From NCBI GenBank assembly GCA_964353875.1, contig CAYGXU010000024.1, forward strand, positions 1 to 35,188: a DNA stretch of 35,188 nt. Direction: 5' to 3'. Every line of letters starts with the position of its first letter. Within the stretch, counting starts at the first letter, position 1. A program made the position numbers and the translations under genes. The notes beneath the pieces are model-generated. The model searched no databases and was not told where the DNA came from. It saw only the letters and a list, made by a program, of their open reading frames with translations. Source of the DNA: MGNI01 sp964353875 (lineage in GTDB: Bacteria; Chloroflexota; Anaerolineae; Anaerolineales; E44-bin32). This document shows, one piece after another, positions 27,001 to 33,353 of this stretch.

Positions 27001-27060
27001 GAAAACAGCCAGCAAAGAGAAGATGAATGCAAATCGCTTCGGGAATTTCAGGCTCCTCAT
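24010..27060 (-). CDS. Secreted LamG-Fn3-heparinase II/III-like polysaccharide lyase with dockerin-like repeats
   Basis: A 1016-aa secreted multidomain enzyme. Signal peptide about residues 1-34. LamG/concanavalin-A-like domain about 40-235 (GLVAHWGFDEGGG; NGLIDEVRLYNRSLSASEIA). Fibronectin type III about 242-330 (SIPGNLDATSQTPYHIQLVW; YIYQVSAMDSSGNESG). Alpha-toroid about 335-700, beginning HPRLYLTNDKVTFLKDKV with YAEEAPYPADDP, as in alginate-lyase/DUF4962 proteins. Heparinase II/III-type beta-sandwich about 715-930, including GSGHAHPDAGVILLDAYGQY and DHNTITFDG. Dockerin repeats 963-1016 (GDVNGDGLVNQMDVE; ADVNGDGVVDVLDVQ). Expected to cleave uronic-acid-containing polysaccharide by beta-elimination; the exact substrate is unknown. 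ATG at 27060 has GAGAGG 9 nt upstream. First gene of a two-gene operon, with RGTAC site D 172-185 bp upstream. Confidence 0.87.
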   Translation of the reverse strand: MRSLKFPKRFAFIFSLLAVFAGIVFLGAGSPTRAATPETGLVAHWGFDEGGGVTALDFSGNGNEAKLVNGPRWKDGKINSALEFDGEDDVLQIHGLSSYVDFTITGWIFLNDQAPSEPNGNNSFFEKNSDNNRILIRPSGYYIEFNGKYGQGVTESNVNQWVYIAIIKEGSTANYYRNAVLIKNWNVDATPVDFTSGVIGGAGNYWFNGLIDEVRLYNRSLSASEIAELYGQGQSEDTLPPSIPGNLDATSQTPYHIQLVWDASTDNVRLVGYKIYRDGNHVDSASATTYTDSNLSPGTKYIYQVSAMDSSGNESGLSAPIEATTRLIAVRDHPRLYLTNDKVTFLKDKVSNGMEPYQTFWEVVRSRADQYAEEAPYPADDPKVASPFGSREIGDRLPYFAMAYRLSGDPKYLNAAKAWMNAIANYPTWGGDQDLVASHILFGMSVAYDWLYDEFSPQERESYAVKMEYHAEILYKLLVNVDIWWADNYHQNHNYVNTLAIMVAGVALYDVADHPDDYILAAYNNFTHVLQALPPDGAYTEGAAYWTYGSDALVRYFALEENVLGVDRMVTNVWFQNTGKYRLYTSIPAYNQVIQIADVYDQRQDWYSPMVLQRLAAKFNDPYSQWLANKIIEAHPHPPVDWKNLLFYDETIPAMPPDNMATQWLFEDLGLFTSRSDWQDPSATLLVLKAGPPMGHQAHEVLKLPTGSGHAHPDAGVILLDAYGQYMIVDNGYQYGWLTADHNTITFDGGIGQLGETRNPNGLNIPEVIANGGTADIVHAEFTEDYEYLVADLTKMYKPELKLTKLLRHVLFVKKRIIIVIDEIESSLAHDIEWRLHIDETANVSLDGRKVATTFPGSGAGLFIEEISPENYARRVDDYLVSYTHPEAGLTTTFQSKLFQILPHGSSARIETVIRPFQGATPEDVVVLERTEGNLRLQIEDWIIDISTVNREVQVREASALPGDVNGDGLVNQMDVEACVDHLLGIKDWGQAADVNGDGVVDVLDVQEIVKAISGE

Positions 27061-27283
27061 TGATCCTGTCCTCTCATGTTTCTATCAGCCTATGGTCAGC
27101 AGTTATGCCATTTCACTCCTGCTGCTCACGTTCAATGCGCGCGTCAAAACACGCCTTGTGTCGGGCATAGCGCAACTTTCCAGTTACGCTAAGGTAAATT
27201 CATTGTAGTGGGGGTAAGTTATCGGCGATACAGTACCTTGGTCCTGTTTATTTGACCCTGGCATGCTCTGGGACCTTAGATAT
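27061..27283. promoter_or_regulatory. Intergenic region with RGTAC operator-like site (D) at 27232-27245
   Basis: AGTAC-CTTG-GTCCT at 27232-27245, 172-185 bp upstream of the start of the lyase operon; a single copy, with no second site at 23 bp. Nothing else recognised. Confidence 0.5.
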
Positions 27284-28795
27284 TTACTGAATCCCATCCC
27301 ATCCTGCCAGACGCGCCATCATCCACCAGAAGGCCTGTGCCTTAAGCTTGCATTGCAATGGATGCGAATGTGGGCAATTATTTGTGAGGTCTTGACAATC
27401 CTGCGGGTGGGCGCTGCACCAGCTCGCGCACCAATCGCAGGCATCACTCGCATTGGGGTAGTAATTCCCAGCCGGATCATAGGACTCGATATTTGCGAAG
27501 TCAAAAACCACCTTTTGATTGTTCTTTGCATAATTCAGTACCATGTCATTATTTCGAGCTAGCGTAGAGCCGCCGCCATCCGTATGACCTGTCATAAGAA
27601 TGTGGCGCATAGAGGGGTACTCTGTCTCAAATCCGTTCATGGTATCCAGGTAGAGTTGCACTGTACTCTCACTATTGCTGGATTGTTGCCCACACCATGA
27701 CCACATCGAGAAATCGAATAACCCTGTGTTCGCCACCGCTCGCGTGCGGTCTCGACCGTCCCCCGAGCTCCAATAATCATCAGGGTTGATGTAGGTCTCT
27801 GGCGGATTCCCGTTAAAGAGGCACAATGTACCAGGTTGGCAGTTCAAGGAGCTGGGCGGCGAACTCCCAGCATTGATCTCCGTGATGCTATATTTCGAAT
27901 TATGGCTTGCCAGGGACCTCAGACCGTAGAGGATTTGAGACCCATGGGAGGTATTGGCGTAGTGAAAGGTCAGCTTCTTGGCTTCTATCAGCCATTGATC
28001 CGGGATTCGGCTGATATCGGTGTTGTTATGGTCGATGATCAACGCTCCTGTCGACGGACCGTGCGTGGGTGTGGATGTTGGGGTAGGTCTCGGAGTTGAT
28101 GTGGAGGTCGCTGTGGGAGTTGGTGTAATGACGGGCAAATCCTTGGCTTTGACCATCATGTAGGCCGCCATGCCGCGATCCAACTCACTTTCTGGACAGG
28201 CCAGCAATCTCGGCTGCGTTTGACAGGGGATCATTATCCCCGCCTCATAACATGCTTCTATCCAGGTTTCATACCACATGCCAGATTGTACATCTGCGAA
28301 GAGACCTTTCACCTCCGTCGGTGGGGCGTAATTCTCACCAAATTTAATCTTCAGCATGAAGGTACACCCCTCGGCGATTGTATTGAACTTCTCCGGGCAA
28401 TAGGCCAACTCCGTGGTTGAACAACCAGCAGTGAGGCCATTGCGGTACATGGCATCGGCCCAGTCGGCAGCCCAATGCGTGTTGATATCCACATCGGTAA
28501 AGAGTTGCCCAGTAGGTTGCGGGGCCGCGTAACTCGCACCGAACCTGCCACGCATTACAAAAACTGCCTCTTGCGCCCTGGTTAATTTATCTTCTGGGCA
28601 ATAGCTGGGGGGATTCGTCTTACAACCCACAACATAGCCATTTTGATAGAGCGTCTCGATGTAATCATGGAACGGATGGTCTTCGGGAACGTCAACGAAG
28701 GTGGTATCTGCCGAGAAGGCGGAATCGGTAGAAAATATCAAGCCAATCATCAAAATAAGCGCAAGACCTAGAAAAAAAGAAATGCATGCTTTCAT
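27284..28795 (-). CDS. SLH-anchored protein with uncharacterised Cys/Trp-rich C-terminal domain (paralogue 1)
   Basis: A 503-aa surface protein. Signal peptide about residues 1-29. Three SLH domains are at the N-terminus (about 33-85, 98-153, 162-215; FVDVPEDHPFHDYIETLYQN, FTDVDINTHWAADWADAMY, FADVQSGMWYETWIEACY). A Thr/Pro/Ser linker of about 30 residues follows, then a 250-residue domain I do not recognise. Its landmarks are NTSHGSQILYGL, FDFSMWSWCG, ILMTGH, NNDMVLNYA, VVFDFANIESYDP, the cluster CDWCASWCSAHPQDC, and LKAQAFWWMMARLAGWDG at the end. The same domain is in the gene at 33354-35042. The His-Ser-containing first motif recalls GHxSxG-type motifs of SGNH-like hydrolases, but that is a weak hint. 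ATG at 28795 has GGAG 9 nt upstream. Two RGTAC sites precede it, so it probably has its own promoter. Confidence 0.82.
   Translation of the reverse strand: MKACISFFLGLALILMIGLIFSTDSAFSADTTFVDVPEDHPFHDYIETLYQNGYVVGCKTNPPSYCPEDKLTRAQEAVFVMRGRFGASYAAPQPTGQLFTDVDINTHWAADWADAMYRNGLTAGCSTTELAYCPEKFNTIAEGCTFMLKIKFGENYAPPTEVKGLFADVQSGMWYETWIEACYEAGIMIPCQTQPRLLACPESELDRGMAAYMMVKAKDLPVITPTPTATSTSTPRPTPTSTPTHGPSTGALIIDHNNTDISRIPDQWLIEAKKLTFHYANTSHGSQILYGLRSLASHNSKYSITEINAGSSPPSSLNCQPGTLCLFNGNPPETYINPDDYWSSGDGRDRTRAVANTGLFDFSMWSWCGQQSSNSESTVQLYLDTMNGFETEYPSMRHILMTGHTDGGGSTLARNNDMVLNYAKNNQKVVFDFANIESYDPAGNYYPNASDACDWCASWCSAHPQDCQDLTNNCPHSHPLQCKLKAQAFWWMMARLAGWDGIQ
28052..28138 (-). repeat. Low-complexity Thr/Pro/Ser linker-coding repeat
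   Basis: Encodes about 29 residues of TPTPT/STSTPRPT type between the SLH block and the C-terminal domain. Probably an extended, possibly glycosylated cell-wall-spanning linker. Confidence 0.7.
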
Positions 28796-29099
28796 CGATA
28801 AAAACTCCGTCTGAGCCCTATTGGACCGGTTCGCGAATTCATGTCCTTAAAATTAGGGACGAACGACTCTTTCGTTACCCGATCTGTGGTTGAACAAGAA
28901 AGCGATCATCTTACTCCTCCCCTTGAGCAACACCGATAGGAACCAGAATGAAAACGGTCGGGCTCCAGAATCCGAGTCATCGGTCTCTTTTTAAACATAC
29001 TAAATGAGAAAGTAATCTCAGGACGAGGGTACTGAAGTCCTAAAGTGCCGAGTACTATAGTCCTAATCCCAAACGATTCATGCAAACACTCATCCATTG
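28796..29099. other. Intergenic region upstream of the SLH paralogue 1 gene
   Basis: No gene seen. It holds the paired operator-like sites E1 and E2 (entered separately). A downstream promoter core cannot be assigned with confidence. Confidence 0.45.
29028..29064. promoter_or_regulatory. Paired RGTAC-N4-GTMCY operator-like sites (E1, E2)
   Basis: GGTACTGAAGTCCT (29028-29041) and AGTACTATAGTCCT (29051-29064). The starts are 23 bp apart, the same spacing as the pair at 10969-11005. They lie 233-269 bp upstream of the ATG at 28795. Confidence 0.6.
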
Positions 29100-29138
29100 A
29101 AAAAAAAAACAATCCCTCACCTTCCGTTATGGGAGAGG
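29100..29138 (-). terminator. Terminator of the 1380-aa SLH gene, overlapping its stop codon
   Basis: On the minus strand CCTC-T-CC (29138-29132) pairs with GG-T-GAGG (29121-29115): six pairs plus one mismatch and a 10-nt loop. It is followed within 5 nt by a run of ten T (29109-29100). The stop codon at 29129-29127 lies in the loop. Confidence 0.55.
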
Positions 29139-32100
29139 CAATCCTTTCGCCTGCACGGTCATATAAGCAGCCATTGCTCGATCGAGTGGCCCAAACGGGC
29201 AGAACGATAATGGGTTCTCCTGGCAAGCGGGGATTAACCCCTCTTTATAGGCTGCTTCAGCCCACTCGATGAACCAATCCTCCGAGGTGACATCGGCAAA
29301 GATGCCCTGTGGATCGGGGGGAACATAATCCTTGCCGAACCTCATCCTGAGAGCAAAGACCGCCCCGTGCGCCCGGCTGTACTCCTCCCACGGGCAGAAA
29401 CTCAAGGAATCCGCATTGCATCCTTTTGTGTACCCATCATTGTAGAGCGCAGTCGCCCATTTGTTGGCCCAACTCCCTGTCTCCAGGTCAGCAAAGATCT
29501 GCCCCGGCGGCTCAGTGGGGGTCTGACCCCCGCCCCAGATCGCCCGTTCGGTGTAAACCGCACCCTCGGCGCGGTTCATGATCCGCTCGGGACAGTACAT
29601 CAGCGGCTGAGCCTGGCACCCAGAGGTGTATCCCGCCCGATAGAGGGCTTCAATGTAGGCATAGTAGGGATGGTCGAAAGGTACATCGACGAAAGTGGGG
29701 GCTGGACCTGAATCTCTAATGGTGACAATGTTGGCCGAGAAGGGTTCCAGGATGATATGATGCAGGTCCCCAATCGATTCACGAATGATCGCACCTTGTA
29801 GATTTATCGGATGATAGCCATCGGTAATCGTCTGTCTCGACCCACCTCCAATGACCGAGTCCATGTAGGCTTCGCTGATCTGACCCACGCCCAACAGGCT
29901 CAAGTCAACTACAACCGCGGTCCCTTTCTTGTTAACCAGATGGACCTTCTTCTCGCCCGTCTCTCCATGGATGGTCCCCATCGCCTGCACCCATCCGAAC
30001 TGGTCCTGCCCTTTGACGACCCTCACCAGGGTATCTGGTGTCGTCTGTGAGGTGTGGTCCAGGTACATCTTAATCGGCCAATAGACCAGATCAAGGATGG
30101 TATTTCCATTTTCGTCGGAGGCAGCCATGCCCATTCCCTGATCGCTGTAGTGGTAGAGTCGAAAGTGAATGATGAAAGCCAATCGGCCCGATTCCCCGTG
30201 GTCGCCGTAGTAGGAGTTAATGAAATTCGCTTGCCAGTAGGGAACGCTGAATTGCGCCCAATGTCGGGCTTCTTCGTTGCCGGTACCCCCGGCGGTGGCC
30301 ACGCTATCCTCGCTATCGATGATGACGATGTCCTTGCCTTTGGACAAAGCGTAATTGCGCAGCATCCAGTACTCCCAGGAGTTCTCCCGCTTCTGGACGC
30401 GCATGCCCATATAGTAGCGGTGGTGACTGATGAAATCGATAGGACCAGCTCGATCAATCAAGGAGAGGGCGAAATCATAATCCCCTTGGGTCCCAGAAAG
30501 AGGGACACCGGGATTCAATCCACCGGCGATGGCACCGCCCCCAATCACAACTTCCCTTTTGCTGAATCCCTTTGAGAAGTGAGGGCCACCATTACGGATG
30601 GTGTTGGCGAAAACATTGTATGCATCGATATACGTATCAAGCGTCCAGGTCCCATAGACGCCAAGATTGGGCTCCAGATAGAATTCGATGTAGAAGGGTT
30701 TGCTGCCCAACTTAGAGGCATAGTTATCACGAATGTAACGGGTCATGTTGTAAAAAAGATCGGCATTATATTGCCAGAACCTTCTTGAAACCGTAGGGGT
30801 GAGCCGGTTCGAGCCATGGGTGACTTTGAAGATATCCCCCACTTTCACGCCCTCAGCGGCCAGGTCAATATATTGCGGATCTTCTGTAGTCCAGGCGCTG
30901 TCATCCCATGTTCGCACCACGCGAAGCCGGTCGCCGGTATTGGATCGTACATAGAACACTTTCCCGGCGGCCTCGCCTGTGAGGATATGCAATTCGGCGT
31001 GGTAATACTGATACATATTCCCACGGATCTGGAGGTCATTATTGAGGTCATTGCCCTCCTTGATGAGGTACCACCAGTCGGCATCGTCATGCTCGCTGTT
31101 GTACTCGTCCAAGATGACATTGTTTTGGATTCCCCTGGGATTGCTGATCGTCTCGATGGCCTTGATCCGGCCACGCGCCTCAGTCGCATAGTCAGTGCTC
31201 CAGGCGATGATCCAGGGAATCGCATCGCCATCTATGATCGCTTTGTCCATCGAGGTTTTGAAGTTATCCCAAAAATAACTGTTGTAATCGGTGGGATCGT
31301 TTTTAAAGCCAAGATAGTAAGGCTCATAATCCAACAATTTATAGACATCGTTGATGATGACATTGTGCTGGATATAGCGCTGGTTGGATCCATCAAAACC
31401 GCGCTGTAGCTTTAGGGTTTGGTCGCCCGGCGAACCGCTCACAGCCAGGACTTTGAAGATCTCCCTGCCGATGCGAATGACCTCCCCCTCATGGAAGTCG
31501 TCCGCTTTCATCTTGACCCCCTCGAGGATGGCTGTCCGCGAGGCGTCGTTGGCATCCAAATCGGAACTGATGGAGGAAATACCAGAAGCATAGGCGTCAG
31601 GTATCTTCTCCACCTTGAACTCAGGCAAGATCTCCTGCAAGCGCAGGAGCTGTCCTACGCTCTTATAAGCGTAGATGGGCGTTCCGCTCCTATGGGAAAC
31701 GGCAGGCGTCGATTCATCTCCCCTTGAGCGTACTGTCAACGTATTGCTTGCATCGATGGAAGAAAAGCTTGAAAGCTCAACATCGATCTTAAGCTTCATC
31801 CCGGATCGCAAGATGCCGAGATTTTGCACATTCTGCAGAGGAATGCTCGTCTCAGACCCCGAGATATCCCTGGCCAGCTCCCCGATCTTGATAAGATCGG
31901 TGCCATAGTGCCTGGGCCAATAATCTCCCGCCTGGATCCGGTATAAATTAAAGATCTCCTTGGTATAAGGCCAGGAGTTCAACATCCAACCGAACTCGAT
32001 CCCTTCGGTGTTATCGTAAATTTCGTCTGTGCCAAAAACAGTGGGCAGCTTGCCATCGGATTGTGAAAAATCAACCACAATATCCGTGGAATCCAAGAGG

Positions 32101-33269
32101 ACGGGAGAAGTAACAGGACTTACGATCGGTTGGTCTGTATACACACCGACCTTGTTCCAAGATGTATATAAAGCGCCGGGATTTGCGACAATGTCTTCGA
32201 CATAAATACTGGCATACGAGGAGGTCTTATCAACCGGGATGATAAAGATCTCATTATTGCCATCGGTCGTGCGCGTGATGGAGGGGTCATTCTGTAGATT
32301 GAAGGTCAACAAAGTCTGATCATCAAAGCCAACCCGGATCTTAGCCGCACGAATCCGCCCGGAACTCGCATCCTGAGAAATCTCGATGCGTTTGATCTGT
32401 GTTCTGTCATTCAATTGAATCCGATGGAACCCTCTCCATACCCCATTAGGAGATTCGAGCGTTGGATTGTTGTATTGGATACGGATCTCATAGGTCTTTG
32501 GATCGCCATCGATCATCGCCGGGGTATCACCATAATGCTGGGTTACTTTCCAGGCATAACCGCCGCTTGAGCCGAGGGCAGCGTCGTAAAGCAACCCGGA
32601 TTGAGTGAGTTTAATATTTATCGGAAGGGCATATTCAAAAACGCGCGAACCATCACTGTAGCCGATGGTATAGAAATAATCCTTTTCCATGGAGAGGCCT
32701 TGGTCACTCCACTCATAGACGCTCTGACCGTTTTCGGAGACCCGTGCCTTCTCCGAATAGCTGGAGTAGTCCTTGACCCATCCGCCCGAGAATGCTGCGG
32801 TGCCATAGTAGCCTTGGCTGGCATCATAATTGCGGGTCAACGGATAGACCAATTTCAATGTATGCTCATCCACAATTTCTTTAATCGTATACAGGTCGGT
32901 CTGCCGAAAATACAAATCCTCTCCCGGATGCAAGCCTCGCGTGGAAGCGATCCGGATGGTATCCGAATCTTGAACGCCGTTCTCCAGCAACGACTGACTT
33001 CCCATCCAGCCTAGAGTCTCACCGCGCAAGATGACATATTCCCGTGCCCCGCTCTTCGGTCTCCATTTCAGGACGATCGCATTCGGGTCGCTGTTATGTG
33101 GTAGGACGATCAGCCCTTCAGGTGGAATCTCGGCGCCCAGTCCTGAGAGAGCTACGCTGTCCAATTCTTCAGCGATCACAGCAGCTTCTCCATGGGATGA
33201 GCCAGCCATGAAGGGGATCAGCCATAAGAAAAGTGCCACAACCAAAAAATGGAATACACATCTTTTCAT
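29127..33269 (-). CDS. Very large secreted glycosidase-like protein with three C-terminal SLH domains
   Basis: A 1380-aa surface protein. Signal peptide about residues 1-29. A beta-rich N-terminal region includes a fibronectin-like start (AIVLKWRPKSGAREYVILRG) and a discoidin-like stretch (IQLNDRTQIKRIEISQDASS). About residues 640-1060 look like a TIM-barrel glycosidase: PFYIEFYLEPNLGVYGTW with E862 and E866, GPIDFISHHRYYMGMRV, and DIVIIDSEDSVA, an order compatible with clan GH-A acid/base and nucleophile strands (inference). A small beta domain follows (LVRVVKGQDQFGWVQAMG; LEPFSANIVTI). The last 188 residues (1193-1380) are three SLH domains. ATG at 33269 has AAAGGA 8 nt upstream. It starts 84 nt after the stop of the gene at 33354-35042 and is probably cotranscribed with it. 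Family and substrate are not certain. Confidence 0.82.
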   Translation of the reverse strand: MKRCVFHFLVVALFLWLIPFMAGSSHGEAAVIAEELDSVALSGLGAEIPPEGLIVLPHNSDPNAIVLKWRPKSGAREYVILRGETLGWMGSQSLLENGVQDSDTIRIASTRGLHPGEDLYFRQTDLYTIKEIVDEHTLKLVYPLTRNYDASQGYYGTAAFSGGWVKDYSSYSEKARVSENGQSVYEWSDQGLSMEKDYFYTIGYSDGSRVFEYALPINIKLTQSGLLYDAALGSSGGYAWKVTQHYGDTPAMIDGDPKTYEIRIQYNNPTLESPNGVWRGFHRIQLNDRTQIKRIEISQDASSGRIRAAKIRVGFDDQTLLTFNLQNDPSITRTTDGNNEIFIIPVDKTSSYASIYVEDIVANPGALYTSWNKVGVYTDQPIVSPVTSPVLLDSTDIVVDFSQSDGKLPTVFGTDEIYDNTEGIEFGWMLNSWPYTKEIFNLYRIQAGDYWPRHYGTDLIKIGELARDISGSETSIPLQNVQNLGILRSGMKLKIDVELSSFSSIDASNTLTVRSRGDESTPAVSHRSGTPIYAYKSVGQLLRLQEILPEFKVEKIPDAYASGISSISSDLDANDASRTAILEGVKMKADDFHEGEVIRIGREIFKVLAVSGSPGDQTLKLQRGFDGSNQRYIQHNVIINDVYKLLDYEPYYLGFKNDPTDYNSYFWDNFKTSMDKAIIDGDAIPWIIAWSTDYATEARGRIKAIETISNPRGIQNNVILDEYNSEHDDADWWYLIKEGNDLNNDLQIRGNMYQYYHAELHILTGEAAGKVFYVRSNTGDRLRVVRTWDDSAWTTEDPQYIDLAAEGVKVGDIFKVTHGSNRLTPTVSRRFWQYNADLFYNMTRYIRDNYASKLGSKPFYIEFYLEPNLGVYGTWTLDTYIDAYNVFANTIRNGGPHFSKGFSKREVVIGGGAIAGGLNPGVPLSGTQGDYDFALSLIDRAGPIDFISHHRYYMGMRVQKRENSWEYWMLRNYALSKGKDIVIIDSEDSVATAGGTGNEEARHWAQFSVPYWQANFINSYYGDHGESGRLAFIIHFRLYHYSDQGMGMAASDENGNTILDLVYWPIKMYLDHTSQTTPDTLVRVVKGQDQFGWVQAMGTIHGETGEKKVHLVNKKGTAVVVDLSLLGVGQISEAYMDSVIGGGSRQTITDGYHPINLQGAIIRESIGDLHHIILEPFSANIVTIRDSGPAPTFVDVPFDHPYYAYIEALYRAGYTSGCQAQPLMYCPERIMNRAEGAVYTERAIWGGGQTPTEPPGQIFADLETGSWANKWATALYNDGYTKGCNADSLSFCPWEEYSRAHGAVFALRMRFGKDYVPPDPQGIFADVTSEDWFIEWAEAAYKEGLIPACQENPLSFCPFGPLDRAMAAYMTVQAKGLPLP
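29130..29693 (-). repeat. SLH cassette, copy 3
   Basis: Three SLH units of 188 codons. The first is close to copies 1 and 2 (FVDVPFDHPYY; LMYCPERIMNRAE), while units two and three are more like the N-terminal SLH blocks of the paralogue pair (RMRFGKDYVPP; GIFADV). This looks like a mosaic. Confidence 0.75.
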
Positions 33270-33353
33270 TACGATTATCCTTTTACCAGTACCACTATCC
33301 GTCCCCTATCTTTAGCCGTACCCATTGCTTTCTTCAGAACGGCAGGCCTCACG

